From: Bacteroidota bacterium
GTDB lineage: Bacteria > Bacteroidota > Bacteroidia > Chitinophagales > Saprospiraceae
Length of the DNA: 64,000 nt
Direction: 5' to 3'
NCBI GenBank assembly: GCA_020160935.1
Contig: JAIUPL010000005.1
Location: 62,001 to 126,000, forward strand
A model generated the notes under the pieces. It searched no databases. It saw only the letters and a list, made by a program, of their open reading frames with translations, and was not told the origin of the DNA. This document shows positions 20,186-29,593 of this stretch, in pieces. The stretch's first letter is position 1. Every line of letters starts with the position of its first letter. Both the position numbers and the translations under genes were made by a program.

Positions 20186-20374
20186 GATAACAAGATTTTT
20201 ATGGTAGGAGAAAGGGTGAATGTGTTGTGCGGTTTTTCAGGGGCGGATTTATTTCAGGGCCCGGCGGCCTGGTACAACAGCGTTGTGCGTAAGGTGTGCC
20301 GGAGGGTTGGGATGGCGGAAGTATGAAAAGTCGGCATGGTTTCGAATGTTTTTGAATGCGGTATGCTATGGATA

Positions 20375-20406
20375 TAAAAAAGGCAGGCCACTGGGCGGTG
20401 CCTGCC
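20375..20406 (-). terminator. Intrinsic terminator downstream of the exporter operon
   Basis: On the minus strand, GGCAGGC pairs with GCCTGCC around an 11-nt loop and is followed by TTTTTTATATCC. It lies about 310 nt past the stop of the histidine kinase gene at 20718, beyond the repeat elements, and could end the operon transcript. Confidence 0.6.
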
Positions 20407-20492
20407 ATGGTGGGGAATTAATTGCGCAGATAGGTGGGAAATTGGTGATTGTTGGGGTGGGGGTTTTTCGTTTTTACGTGTTATTACGAAAA

Positions 20493-20546
20493 CACAGGGC
20501 GTTGCCCTGCGCTATTGAATACGCCCTTTCAGGGCTGGCGGTGGTG
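20493..20546. repeat. 54-bp dyad repeat, copy 1
   Basis: The copy contains two small hairpins, CAGGGC-GTT-GCCCTG and GCCCT-TTC-AGGGC, separated by CGCTATTGAATAC. It is almost identical to copies at 20564 and 41116. It resembles REP-like repeats and lies 3' of a histidine kinase gene. Confidence 0.9.
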
Positions 20547-20563
20547 AATGAACATACATTATA

Positions 20564-20617
20564 CACAGGGCGTTGCCCTGCGCTATTGAATACGCCCTTT
20601 CAGGGCTGGCAGTGGTG
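20564..20617. repeat. 54-bp dyad repeat, copy 2
   Basis: This copy has the same length and orientation as copy 1, differing at one position near the end (GGCAGTGG against GGCGGTGG). The two copies are 17 bp apart. A CTCTCAC tract starts 34 bp downstream. Confidence 0.9.
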
Positions 20618-20650
20618 ATTGTGGGTAAACTGGTGTAATCGGAATCGGTT

Positions 20651-20738
20651 CTCACTCTCTCACATCTCTCACCACTCTCACTCTCTCACCACTCTCACCC
20701 TCTCACTTCTCACCCTCTCACTTCTCACCTCTCACTTC
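20651..20738. repeat. One-armed CTCTCAC word tract
   Basis: The tract is built of CTCTCACN and CACTTCTN words, the same vocabulary as the two-armed elements at 47.2, 48.7 and 54.0 kb, but without a complementary arm. It includes the stop codon and the last six sense codons (EVRGEK) of the histidine kinase gene. Confidence 0.88.
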
Positions 20739-22013
20739 TATCCTGAACTCCGTCCACCCCGTTTTTTTCGTTTCCAGGCTGAACGTGTAGCCGTGAGCGG
20801 TCAATATTTCGCGGGCCAGGGTGAGGCCGATGCCTTGGCCGCCGTTTTTGCTGCTGAAAAAGGGAGAGAAAATTTTGTCTTTCAGCGCCTCCGGAATGCC
20901 CGTGCCATTGTCGGCAATGATGATTTGAAGCGGCTTTCTGGTAGTTTGAATGCTTACCATGCCGTTTCCACTGGCCGCTTCAATGGCATTTTTTATCAGG
21001 TTGATGAATACCTGTTCGAGTTGCCCGGCGTCGGCCGATATTAGAAGTGGCCCTTCTGCAAAAGCGCATTGCAGGGAAACACCCACCGTGCGTGCTTTGT
21101 AATCCATCAACTGCACCACTTTTCCCAGCAATGCATGTACGTCGATCAGTTCCAGGCGCGGCTCGGGCAGCCGGATCACGTCGGCAAAATTGCGCATAAA
21201 AGCACCCAAGTGCTCGTTGCGTTCGATGGCTACCCGAAGCGCATGGGCAATATCGGAATCGGGCTTTTGCAAGGCCAGGGTAGTGTCGAGTATGGAATTG
21301 ACGGCGCCGGTGGAGTTGTTTACCTCATGCGCCATCATGCGGATGACTTTACCATAGGAGCGTTTTTCGGCTTCCAGAATTTCCACCGTCAGTTCTTCCA
21401 GCATAACGAACGTGCAAGGGAACCCACGGTCTACAAACTGCGCCTTGCGCACTTTCAGGGTTTGAGAACCGGAGAGGCGGAGGATTTGCGAAGCGCCCGT
21501 TTTCATTTCCAGGATGGCTATAAAAATCGGATGCGGAAGTCCTGTCAGTGGCTTTCCAATGGTTTCTATTTCTGTGAAACCCGTAATTTCCAGGGCTCGC
21601 GGGTTGATGGATGCAATGTGCCCGTCGTAATCGAGCAGAATAATGCCCGTAGGAGAAGTTTGTACCAGTTTTTGCAGAAAAAAATGTTGCTCCTGTTGCA
21701 GCGTGCGTTCATGGCGGAGGCTATCCATCATCTGGTTGTACACCTCGATGAGTTGATCGGTTTCAAATTTGCCGGTTTTGACAAATTTGACGTTGAAATC
21801 GCGATCCCGAATGGCATCTAGTCCGCGCAAGAGCAGTTCGACCGGCCGAATGAGATCCTTGAACAAGGACCAGCAAAGGGCGATAGACACCAGAATCAGC
21901 AATTCCGAAACGAGGAACCACAGTTTGTTTTCCTGAAAAATATAGAACGACAGCCCGATGGCGACGGCATGGATGACGACGATAAAACCAATGAATTTAG
22001 TGCGAAGTTTCAT
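20718..22013 (-). CDS. PAS-containing sensor histidine kinase, partner of the NtrC-type regulator
   Basis: The 431-residue NtrY/NtrB-like kinase has two transmembrane helices (about residues 8-26 and 32-50), a HAMP-like segment, a PAS domain (about 113-205, with TGIILLDYDGHIASINPRA), His229 in MMAHEVNNSTGAV, N342 in NLIKNAIEAA, DNGTGIP and GQGIGLTL. All catalytic boxes are intact. It overlaps the upstream sigma-54 regulator gene by 4 bp and ends a seven-gene exporter operon, so it probably senses a cargo or envelope state and controls that operon. Its last six residues, EVRGEK, lie within a word-repeat tract. Confidence 0.92.
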   Translation of the reverse strand: MKLRTKFIGFIVVIHAVAIGLSFYIFQENKLWFLVSELLILVSIALCWSLFKDLIRPVELLLRGLDAIRDRDFNVKFVKTGKFETDQLIEVYNQMMDSLRHERTLQQEQHFFLQKLVQTSPTGIILLDYDGHIASINPRALEITGFTEIETIGKPLTGLPHPIFIAILEMKTGASQILRLSGSQTLKVRKAQFVDRGFPCTFVMLEELTVEILEAEKRSYGKVIRMMAHEVNNSTGAVNSILDTTLALQKPDSDIAHALRVAIERNEHLGAFMRNFADVIRLPEPRLELIDVHALLGKVVQLMDYKARTVGVSLQCAFAEGPLLISADAGQLEQVFINLIKNAIEAASGNGMVSIQTTRKPLQIIIADNGTGIPEALKDKIFSPFFSSKNGGQGIGLTLAREILTAHGYTFSLETKKTGWTEFRIEVRGEK

Positions 22014-23395
22014 GATTCCTCGTCGCTGTAAGGGATGCGGTATTTATCGAGTCGGCGATACAAGGCGCCTCGGGTGAGGCCGAGCGAGCGTGCCACGCGT
22101 GCCACTTTCCCTTTGTGAAATGCCATGGCGCGCTCGATCATCCGGATTTCCATTTCCTCCAGTGTCATGGCGCCCACTTCAGGCAAAGCACCACTGGTTT
22201 TTGTGCTCGAAGGCTGGTATTGCCGCTGAAAATCGTCGAGCGAAAGCACATCGCCGGGCGTAATGAGGACAGTCCGTTCCACCAGGTTTTTCAACTGCCG
22301 GATATTACCAGGCAAAGGGAGTTGGCGGAGCCATTGCATGGCGCTGCGCTCTACGCGTAGTGGCCGGGCGTACAATTCGCTCAGGTTCTGAATAAAATAA
22401 TCGACCAGCAGCGGAATATCGCCCGGGCGTTCGCGCAGACTGGGCAGCCGCAGGGCGATGAGGTTGATCCGGTAAAGCAGGTCTTCGCGGAATGTCCCTT
22501 TGTTTACCATCTCCTCGAGGTTGCGGTTGGTGGCAGCGATGACGCGTACATCCACCGTGCGGGTGCGGCTGCTGCCCAGCACCTCGTAGGTGCGATCTTG
22601 CAGTACGCGCAACAGTTTTACCTGACTGGCCAGTTCGAGGTCGCCGATTTCATCCAGAAAAATGGTGCCTTTCCCGGCCATTTCAAAACGCCCCGTGCGG
22701 TCGGTGCGCGCATCGGTAAATGCTCCGCGTACGTGGCCAAACATTTCCGATTCGAAGAGGCTGCTGGAAATACCGCCGAGGTTTACTTTTACAAATGCTT
22801 GCCGGCTGCGGCGGCTGTTCTGGTGTATGGCTTCTGCGATGAGTTCCTTGCCGGTGCCGCTTTCACCCATGATCAGCACGGAAGCATCGGTAGGCGCCAC
22901 ACGGCCCACCGTTTCGAGGATGCGCAGCATGTGCGGGTCTTCTCCGATGATGGAACTGAAATCGTACTGGCTGTCGAGTTTTTTGCGGGCGGCAGGGGTT
23001 GGGTCTGGCGTTTTTGGGGATGGCCCCAATTGGAGTATGGTGCGTACCGACTCCATGAAATGGCTGTTTTTCCAGGGTTTGTGGATAAAATCGGAGGCGC
23101 CGAGTTTCATGCCTCTCACAGCCAGATCGATGGTAGCCCAGCCGGTAATGAGCATGACAGGCGTGGCTGGCTGTTGTTTTTTGATTTGTTCGAGCAACTT
23201 CAGCCCGTCGGCCCCTGAAGTGTCGTTGGAAAAATTCATGTCCAGAATCACCAACTCGGGCGTTTGATTTTTCAAAAACGCCAATGCTTCCTCCGGACTG
23301 CCGACCGACACGACATCCAGCCCTTCTTTCTTCAGCAGAAGAGAGAGGGAAGTGCGTACTGCGATGTCGTCGTCGATGAGTAAAAAAGAGTTCAT
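22010..23395 (-). CDS. NtrC-family sigma-54-dependent response regulator
   Basis: The 461-residue activator has a receiver domain with D52 in VILDMNF and K107 in IHKP, a AAA+ domain with Walker A GESGTGKE (177-184), the sigma-54 contact loop GAFTDA (224-229), Walker B TIFLDEIGDL (244-253), and a Fis-type helix-turn-helix at the C-terminus (ARSLGLTRGALYRRLDKY). It is complete and should activate a sigma-54 promoter. It sits in the exporter operon next to its kinase, and a candidate -24/-12 site precedes the first gene of that operon at 29594-29610. The ATG shares one base with the stop of the permease gene. Confidence 0.94.
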   Translation of the reverse strand: MNSFLLIDDDIAVRTSLSLLLKKEGLDVVSVGSPEEALAFLKNQTPELVILDMNFSNDTSGADGLKLLEQIKKQQPATPVMLITGWATIDLAVRGMKLGASDFIHKPWKNSHFMESVRTILQLGPSPKTPDPTPAARKKLDSQYDFSSIIGEDPHMLRILETVGRVAPTDASVLIMGESGTGKELIAEAIHQNSRRSRQAFVKVNLGGISSSLFESEMFGHVRGAFTDARTDRTGRFEMAGKGTIFLDEIGDLELASQVKLLRVLQDRTYEVLGSSRTRTVDVRVIAATNRNLEEMVNKGTFREDLLYRINLIALRLPSLRERPGDIPLLVDYFIQNLSELYARPLRVERSAMQWLRQLPLPGNIRQLKNLVERTVLITPGDVLSLDDFQRQYQPSSTKTSGALPEVGAMTLEEMEIRMIERAMAFHKGKVARVARSLGLTRGALYRRLDKYRIPYSDEES

Positions 23396-24552
23396 TATTC
23401 TTCATGCAATGCTTCGGCCGGATAAATCCTGGCGGCCTGCATGCTTGGATAAAATGCACAAAGCACGGAAATCAGCAGCACAGAAACCAGCGCCAGAGCA
23501 ATGCCCCAAAGGTAAACGCCTGCTGCCACATCGAATACGCGCAGCAAAGGTAATTGTACGGCAAAAAATACGCCGAGCACCAGTCCGAATCCGGCAATCA
23601 CCACCGTTTCACCGATAAAATAGAATTGTATCTGGCGTTCGGTAGCCCCGATGGCCCTGCGCAAACCAATTTCGCCCTTGCGCCGACTGATGTTTTGAAA
23701 CAGCACGCCAAACATGCCTAGACCAACATTGAACACCAGAAAGGCACAAATAACAAACAGGATCAGGATGGGAATTTCAATGGTGTTGTCCTGCGTGTCG
23801 CGCATGTCGTCCATGTGTTGCACTTCGACAGTCCAGTCTTTGCCCAGTTGTTCGATCGATCGCGCCAGACGTGCCTCAAAATCGGCGGTGGCACTGGCCG
23901 AGACTTTCAGCAGCAGGTCGGTATCCCATTTGGACAGGGGTTGAAATGCGCAGTTTCCTACAGATTGATACGACGATTTGTGGCGAAAATAGGGCGCTAC
24001 GCCGACCACTTTTTTGGTCGATTCCTCTTCCTTAATGATCTTGCCAACCGGCTCTTCGTTCCCGAACAAAGCCGTCGCCAGGCATTGGGTGATTACAATA
24101 GGTACAATGCCGCCAATGGTATCATTGGGTTGAAACCATCGACCTGGCCCAAACGACATGCCCATCACAGCCGGATAATCATCGCCAACGAACATGACTT
24201 CGCTCAAAACTGCTTTGCCTTCGTAAGAGAATTCCCCATTCGAACTGCTGAAACCGAATGGCATATTCGAAGAGGTAAATGAGTAATGTTCTACTTCCGG
24301 AACACTTTTCAAATGGCGGCTCACCAACTCGCGGTATTGCTGCCGAAGGGTGTCGTTTTCGGTGTTGAAATTGAGGTAAACTGTCCATACCCGATCTACC
24401 GACAAACCGGTTGGATTTGCGTAGTTGCGGTAGGTATAAACGCTCAGGCTCCATACCGCGAACAGGATCAGAAAGGAAACGAAGATTTCGAGCATCATCA
24501 GAAAGTTGCTCTTTTTCTTTTTCCAGATGAGTTTGAGGATGTGGGATAGCAT
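23395..24552 (-). CDS. MacB-like ABC transporter permease (second copy)
   Basis: The 385-residue permease has an N-terminal transmembrane helix (about residues 19-41), a large periplasmic MacB-type domain (about 45-255) and three C-terminal helices with the FtsX signature NISRRKGEIGLRRAIGATERQIQF. It is probably half of a heteromeric MacB-type exporter with the permease encoded at 24764-26011 and the ATPase at 26015-26701. Such mechanotransmitters couple cytoplasmic ATP hydrolysis to export through a TolC channel. It is separated from the preceding permease gene by a 211-bp palindromic element although the other gene junctions nearby are nearly all short or overlapping. Confidence 0.88.
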   Translation of the reverse strand: MLSHILKLIWKKKKSNFLMMLEIFVSFLILFAVWSLSVYTYRNYANPTGLSVDRVWTVYLNFNTENDTLRQQYRELVSRHLKSVPEVEHYSFTSSNMPFGFSSSNGEFSYEGKAVLSEVMFVGDDYPAVMGMSFGPGRWFQPNDTIGGIVPIVITQCLATALFGNEEPVGKIIKEEESTKKVVGVAPYFRHKSSYQSVGNCAFQPLSKWDTDLLLKVSASATADFEARLARSIEQLGKDWTVEVQHMDDMRDTQDNTIEIPILILFVICAFLVFNVGLGMFGVLFQNISRRKGEIGLRRAIGATERQIQFYFIGETVVIAGFGLVLGVFFAVQLPLLRVFDVAAGVYLWGIALALVSVLLISVLCAFYPSMQAARIYPAEALHEE

Positions 24553-24555
24553 GGT

Positions 24556-24765
24556 ATTTTTTGTTATCAGTTATCTGTTATCAGGGTGGTGAAGGAGGCT
24601 TTCACGCTTCGTGTTTGATTGGTTATCGGTTATCAGTTATTGGTTATCAGGGTGGTAAGGAGCCATCTACACAAATGTTTGTTACTCATATTTATGTAGC
24701 CATGCAATTGTCTAGATGGCTCCTTACCACCCTGATAACCAATAACTGATAACCGATAACCAATC
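24556..24765. repeat. Palindromic word-repeat element 4 (TTATCAG words), inside an operon
   Basis: Arms at 24617-24669 and 24713-24765 pair perfectly over 53 bp around a 43-nt loop. The arm reads TTGGTTATCGG-type words, then AGGGTGGTAAGGAGCC. A second, unpaired copy of the words plus AGGGTGGTGAAGG precedes it at 24561-24600. The element fills the whole gap between two permease genes of the same operon and runs into the stop codon at 24764-24766. Confidence 0.95.
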
Positions 24766-26011
24766 ACGCCCTCAGCGCCTCCACAATCGGCAATTTCGAC
24801 ATGCGCCAGGCAGGCAGTACGCCCGACATCAATCCGAATACCAGGCTCAGTACGATGGTAATGATGACGACCGTCCAGTTGATGGTCAGGTCAGCATAAT
24901 CGATGAAATGGCTGTTGTTGAACCACCACAGGATGCCCGCGGAAATGAGCAAAGCCAGCGCTCCGCCTATCAGCGTAATCAGAATGTTTTCGAGCACAAA
25001 CTGGTACACCAGCGTCTGGGCAGAAGCGCCGAAAGACTTGCGAATACCGATTTCCGACGAGCGTTCGAGAATGCGGCTGACGTTGATATTGACCAGATTG
25101 ATGGCTGGCAGCGACATAAAAAACAGCGCAAATAAAATGGCAATGGTGAAAAAACGCTGCTGCGCTTTCCCTTCCTCAGCCCCCAGCAGCCCGCCCATGG
25201 AGATGCTTTCAAAATAGGGCAGCAGGCTGGTTTTCAGCACTTGTGGTTTGAAATCGCCGTATTGCTGCAGCGGAATCCTGCGCACCACATCATCAAATTC
25301 GGCTTGCATTGCAGCCACCTCCTGCTCGCTTTTCGCCACAACAATGGCCTGGAAGGGGCCATTGAATGAAGTGCTGGTTGGGTCGCCTTTTTGCAGTAAA
25401 TAAGGCATGTACACATCTGCCGACACCATCAAGCGCGTAATGGGGCTTCCGCGTACCACCCCGATAACGCGCAGGTTTTGACCATTGATTTCAATGGTTT
25501 TGCCCACTGCCGATACGTCTTTGCCAAAATAATCGTCGCGTGTCTGGTCGTTGATGACCACCACGGCTTCATTGCGGTCAAAATTCTGCTGCGTAATGGC
25601 CTGGCCTTCCAGAAAATCGAACGCGAGGATTTCCCAGAAAACCGGGTCGGTGTATTTGAAATAGAGTTTGAGTTTTTTCCCGTTTCCATAGGTGTTCACC
25701 GTATTGGGCGTGGAACTGAACCCCACTTTTTCGGGCGTTTTGAGCGTACTGATGTACTGTTTGATGAAATAAACACTCATGGGCCCCCGACGGGTAGCGT
25801 CGGTAGTCGTATCTATTTCTTCGATCATGGAAGAGAACAGCGAGCGATTGCGGTACACTTCCGGGTATTTCCCGCCAAACATGTGTTCGTAAAATGCCGT
25901 GAGCACGATCAGGATCGTCAGTGTCATGCAAATGCCGAACAGGCTGATGAAGGTAAAAAACTTGCGCCGCCGCATCACGGCCAGCGTGATTTTCAGATAG
26001 TTGGATAGCAT
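24764..26011 (-). CDS. MacB-like ABC transporter permease (first copy)
   Basis: The 415-residue permease has the same architecture as its downstream neighbour: an N-terminal helix (about 18-40), a periplasmic MacB_PCD domain (about 45-270) and three C-terminal helices with NVSRILERSSEIGIRKSFGAS. The two permeases are only distantly similar and likely form a heterodimer. It begins 3 bp after the ATPase gene, so the two are cotranslated. The substrate is unknown; relatives export peptides, lipoproteins or antimicrobial compounds. Confidence 0.9.
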   Translation of the reverse strand: MLSNYLKITLAVMRRRKFFTFISLFGICMTLTILIVLTAFYEHMFGGKYPEVYRNRSLFSSMIEEIDTTTDATRRGPMSVYFIKQYISTLKTPEKVGFSSTPNTVNTYGNGKKLKLYFKYTDPVFWEILAFDFLEGQAITQQNFDRNEAVVVINDQTRDDYFGKDVSAVGKTIEINGQNLRVIGVVRGSPITRLMVSADVYMPYLLQKGDPTSTSFNGPFQAIVVAKSEQEVAAMQAEFDDVVRRIPLQQYGDFKPQVLKTSLLPYFESISMGGLLGAEEGKAQQRFFTIAILFALFFMSLPAINLVNINVSRILERSSEIGIRKSFGASAQTLVYQFVLENILITLIGGALALLISAGILWWFNNSHFIDYADLTINWTVVIITIVLSLVFGLMSGVLPAWRMSKLPIVEALRA

Positions 26012-26014
26012 ATA

Positions 26015-26701
26015 TCAGGCGTTGTAAAAACTGTTGGAAGAAACCAGCGAACCGTCGAACAGGCGCACGAGCCGGTGGGTGCGTTTGGCCATGTTTTCGT
26101 CGTGCGTTACCATTACGATGGTCGTTTGGTCGTCGCGGTTGAGTTGTTCCAGGATTTCCATAATCTCGTTGCCCATCGCCGAATCGAGGTTGCCCGTCGG
26201 CTCGTCGGCCAGAATCAGGTGGGGGCGCCCCACAATGGCGCGGGCAATGGCGACGCGCTGTTTCTGCCCGCCTGACAGTTGGGAAGGGTAGTGCTTCATA
26301 CGGTTGGACAGGCCAACTTTTTCCAGGGCTTCCTGCGCCAGCCTGCGCCGTTCGCTACCCGATACATTGCGGTATAGCAAGGGCAGTTCCACATTGTCGA
26401 GCACGGGCAGGTCGTTGATCAGGTGGTAACTCTGAAAAATGAATCCGATTTTCTGGTTGCGGAATTGCGACAGTTTTTTGTCGGAAAAGCCCGTCAACGC
26501 TTCATTTTCAAAGGAAACTGCCCCGCCTGTAGGCGCGTCGAGCAAACCCATGATGTTGAGCAGGGTACTTTTTCCGCAGCCCGAAGGCCCCATGATACTC
26601 AGAAACTCTCCCTTGGCTACTTCCAGGTTGATGTTCTGCAAGGCCAACGTTTCGATCGTATCGGTGCGGTAGATTTTTTCGATGTTTTGTAGAGAAAGCA
26701 T
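26015..26701 (-). CDS. MacB/LolD-type ABC transporter ATPase
   Basis: The 228-residue ATPase carries Walker [10 protein letters not shown] (about 38-46), Q-loop FIFQSYHL, signature [14 protein letters not shown], Walker [13 protein letters not shown] and the H-loop MVTHD. The length and the EPTGNLDS sequence are typical of the MacB/LolD branch. It would power the two permeases encoded immediately downstream. It is separated from the upstream TolC gene by a palindromic element that fills the 129-bp gap. Confidence 0.95.
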   Translation of the reverse strand: MLSLQNIEKIYRTDTIETLALQNINLEVAKGEFLSIMGPSGCGKSTLLNIMGLLDAPTGGAVSFENEALTGFSDKKLSQFRNQKIGFIFQSYHLINDLPVLDNVELPLLYRNVSGSERRRLAQEALEKVGLSNRMKHYPSQLSGGQKQRVAIARAIVGRPHLILADEPTGNLDSAMGNEIMEILEQLNRDDQTTIVMVTHDENMAKRTHRLVRLFDGSLVSSNSFYNA

Positions 26702-26720
26702 AGATGGAGGAGTGATGAGA

Positions 26721-26826
26721 TATGAGTTATGAGTGATGAGTTATGATGCTGTACTCATGGCTTTTTTTATTAGAGTGGCCAATAGCAAAGTGAGTAAAAC
26801 TCATAACTCATCACTCATAACTCATA
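26721..26826. repeat. Palindromic word-repeat element 5 (TGAGTTA words), inside an operon
   Basis: Arms 26721-26746 and 26801-26826 pair perfectly over 26 bp and consist of TATGAGTTATGAGTGATGAG words. The inner part holds GATGCTGTACTCATGGC, similar to the cores at 54.9 and 55.8 kb. The element fills the gap between the TolC-like and ATPase genes of the exporter operon and starts directly after the TolC stop codon. Confidence 0.93.
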
Positions 26827-26830
26827 CCTC

Positions 26831-28270
26831 TTAAAGTTTTTGTTGTTTTTCAAAATCATACAAAGTAAGTTTTCGGAGTTGGTAAAATGCGGTCCAGTAT
26901 TCGCGCAGGGCGCCGACAAAATCGCGGCGGGCCTGGTCTTTTTCAGCAAATGCGATGCTCAGGTCGGTAATGCTCAAGTCGCCGAGCACATAGCGCTCGC
27001 GGGCGATCTGGTATTTTTCGGCAGCGATGGCATCGGCTTGTTGGGTGAGCGACAACTGACTTTTAAGCATATCGAACAGCGTCACTTGTGTGTAAATCGC
27101 CTGCCGGAAATTCTGTTTGTCCTGCTCGATAGAGTACTGGGCTAACTGCCGATTGGCCTGAGCCGTTTTCAGGCTTGATTGCCCTCGGCCCCAATCCAGA
27201 ATAGGCATGGTAAATTCGAGCGACACAAGTTCCTGGTTTTGAGGCTGTTGGTAAAGATCTCCGATGTTTTGCCCGCGGTTGGAATAACCCAGATTGGCTG
27301 TCAGCGTGGCGCGCAGGCCGCGTTGTTTGGCTGCTTCGGCCACATTGCGCTCGGCTTCCAGGGCGCGGCGGCCGAAGCCGATGGCGTCGGCCCGATTGGC
27401 AAAGGCCTCGTCGATGGCTGTTTCGGCCGAAATGTTCGGTGGTGCAGCGGGCACGGGTTCTTGCAGAGAAAGCGGTAAATCCTGCTGCAAACCCGTGTAG
27501 GCTTTCAGGTTGAGGGTAGCAATTTCGAGGTCGCGCCGGGCGGTCCCGAGCGCTTTTTCGGCTTTTAGTTGTTCGAGTTGGAGTTGCAGGATTTCATTGC
27601 GGCTGGTTTTACCCAGTTCGAATTTTTCGCGGGCAATGGCCAGAATGTCGCGCGTGTTCTTCAGGTTGGTTTCCGAAATTTGCTGGTTCACCTGCGCCAG
27701 CAGCAGATCGAAGTACAACGAAGTGGCTGTTGCGGCAATGTTTTCCATGTCTTCGATGTATTCCTGTGTGCTTTCCCGGTATTTTAAGGGTTCAATTTTT
27801 TTGTCCCATTTCAGTTTGTTGAACTGAAACAGGGGCTGGCGAACGCCAATGGCAAAAACCGTCCCGTTGTACAGCGTCGAACTGCGAATAAAATCGTCGA
27901 AACGCTGCACCTGCGTAGCCGCGTAAATGGTGCCGCCGGTGCGCGCGATGTTCTGTTCCAGCGATACTCCCAGCGAAGAATTGTTGTAGCGGATCGGCTG
28001 AAACAACACGGTGCCATCGGGCTGAATGACCTCCTGAAACGAGCGCGAGAAGGCCGGCAAACGCCCGTCGAGCAGGAGTTGAGGCTTGTAGTTCGACTGA
28101 AATGTGCGAAATTCCCAATAACGTGTTTCTTTCGTCGTGGCCACCTGTCGCGCTGCAATCGACTGGCTTTTAGCCAGTTGCACTACCTCCGCCAGCGTAA
28201 GTTGCCCGCCGGTTTGCGCCCCCAGGTGGAGGCGCAGGAGCAAAAGTACCGGAAGCATGTAGTATTTCAT
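26831..28270 (-). CDS. TolC-family outer-membrane efflux protein
   Basis: The protein (479 residues from the ATG at 28270, which gives signal peptide MKYYMLPVLLLLRLHLGAQ; an ATG 12 nt upstream is possible) has two tandem outer-membrane efflux repeats with long helical hairpins. Typical segments are ALRDLLLAQVNQ-like YFDLLLAQVNQQISETNLKN and TARRDLEIATLNLKAYTG in the first half, and LDWGRGQSSLKTAQANRQLA in the second. It would form the trimeric outer-membrane channel for the adaptor and ABC transporter of the same operon. It starts 33 bp after the adaptor gene. Confidence 0.88.
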   Translation of the reverse strand: MKYYMLPVLLLLRLHLGAQTGGQLTLAEVVQLAKSQSIAARQVATTKETRYWEFRTFQSNYKPQLLLDGRLPAFSRSFQEVIQPDGTVLFQPIRYNNSSLGVSLEQNIARTGGTIYAATQVQRFDDFIRSSTLYNGTVFAIGVRQPLFQFNKLKWDKKIEPLKYRESTQEYIEDMENIAATATSLYFDLLLAQVNQQISETNLKNTRDILAIAREKFELGKTSRNEILQLQLEQLKAEKALGTARRDLEIATLNLKAYTGLQQDLPLSLQEPVPAAPPNISAETAIDEAFANRADAIGFGRRALEAERNVAEAAKQRGLRATLTANLGYSNRGQNIGDLYQQPQNQELVSLEFTMPILDWGRGQSSLKTAQANRQLAQYSIEQDKQNFRQAIYTQVTLFDMLKSQLSLTQQADAIAAEKYQIARERYVLGDLSITDLSIAFAEKDQARRDFVGALREYWTAFYQLRKLTLYDFEKQQKL

Positions 28271-28303
28271 GGTGTGTGGCATGACAGTTGGAGAGAGGCT
28301 GTT

Positions 28304-29557
28304 CTACTGACTGATTTTCAATTCCTGGATGTTTTTGTACGTGCTCATGTCGGTCAAAATCACCGTTTCGCCGGCTTGCAGCCCTTCGGTAATTTCCACA
28401 AAATCAAAATTGCTGAGCCCGATTTTCACGGTTCTGCGGCGCGCGGTACCATCGGCGCCCAGCACGAACACATCTTGCACCTGCCCGCCTTTGAATGCCG
28501 GGCCGTTGGCTACCCGCACCACATTGGCATGCACATCGGTGACGAGGTACAGTTCCACTTTCATGCGGGGGCGCAGGAGCGTGGCGGACTGCTGGTTGTC
28601 GAGTGTCACATCGAAATTGACCACATTGTTGGACACAGCCGGGCGAATATTGAGCAGGGTACCTCGCACATGGGTGTCGTTGATGCGTACCATGACCGGC
28701 ATGCCAACCTGCAATTGCGGCAGGTAACTGTCGGCAATCGAACCCAGGATTTTAAAACTGCGCAAGTCGGCGATACGGGCCAGCACTTCGCCCTCGGCGA
28801 TGCGTGCGCCCAGGCTGCTGTTGACGAACGTGAGTACGCCTGCGCGGTCGGCCACAATGTCGGCCTGCTTCATTTTTCGTTCGAATTCGCTTAGTGCCTT
28901 TTCCTGAATGGATGCAGAAATCTCCGATTCGCGGATACTCGTGCGCATGACTGCCTGGCGGCTTCGGATGTCGTTTTCCAGTTGGCGTTTTTCGAGTTCG
29001 GCGATGCGCAGGCTGGTTTCGGCCTGTTCGATGCTTTCGCGGGTGCCGCCACCGGCTTTGTACAGGCGTTTGGCGTTTTCGAGGTCGGCTTTCAGGCTGG
29101 CAATGCGGCAGGCTTTGATGGAATCCTGAATCTGGATATCGAAAAAACTTTTGTCGAGTTCGAGCCGGGTTTTCACAATGCCGTTGCGGCGCAGTTCAAG
29201 TTCGTCGCGCTGTTTTTCCAGTTCTATGGAAGTGGTGGTTTTGTCGAGTTCGAGAATTCTATCGCCCGCTTTTACCGAAGTACCGGTGTTGAAATAAACT
29301 TGCCGGAGGACAGCAGAAATGGGACTGGTCATCACCTGCTCGAATTCGGGCGACACCTCGCCAGCGGCCGTCAAGGCATTTTCCACCATGCCGGTTTCGG
29401 CCGTGGCGGTTCTGACGTCCGAACGTTTCAGCGTCGGCGACAGCGTACGGTACAACATCCAGGCCGCCCCCGCCAGCAACAGCACGGCCAGCGCTCCATA
29501 ACGCCAGATACGTGTGCGATTTTTTCTAATTACCTGTTGTGGAATGTCTCTGTCCAT
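28304..29557 (-). CDS. HlyD/MacA-type periplasmic adaptor
   Basis: The 417-residue membrane-fusion protein has one N-terminal helix (about residues 17-37), a split biotinyl-lipoyl domain (ISAVLRQVYFNTGTSVKAGD, later RAGVLTFVNSSLGARIAEGE), a long coiled-coil hairpin (about 110-230) and a beta-barrel domain (SYLPQLQVGMPVMVRIND). It links the inner-membrane ABC exporter to the TolC channel. It is the first gene of the seven-gene operon, and a candidate sigma-54 promoter lies about 37 bp upstream of its ATG. Confidence 0.92.
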   Translation of the reverse strand: MDRDIPQQVIRKNRTRIWRYGALAVLLLAGAAWMLYRTLSPTLKRSDVRTATAETGMVENALTAAGEVSPEFEQVMTSPISAVLRQVYFNTGTSVKAGDRILELDKTTTSIELEKQRDELELRRNGIVKTRLELDKSFFDIQIQDSIKACRIASLKADLENAKRLYKAGGGTRESIEQAETSLRIAELEKRQLENDIRSRQAVMRTSIRESEISASIQEKALSEFERKMKQADIVADRAGVLTFVNSSLGARIAEGEVLARIADLRSFKILGSIADSYLPQLQVGMPVMVRINDTHVRGTLLNIRPAVSNNVVNFDVTLDNQQSATLLRPRMKVELYLVTDVHANVVRVANGPAFKGGQVQDVFVLGADGTARRRTVKIGLSNFDFVEITEGLQAGETVILTDMSTYKNIQELKISQ

Positions 29558-29593
29558 ACGCGGTCATTTTTTTCAGGATGACGGCTATATGGA

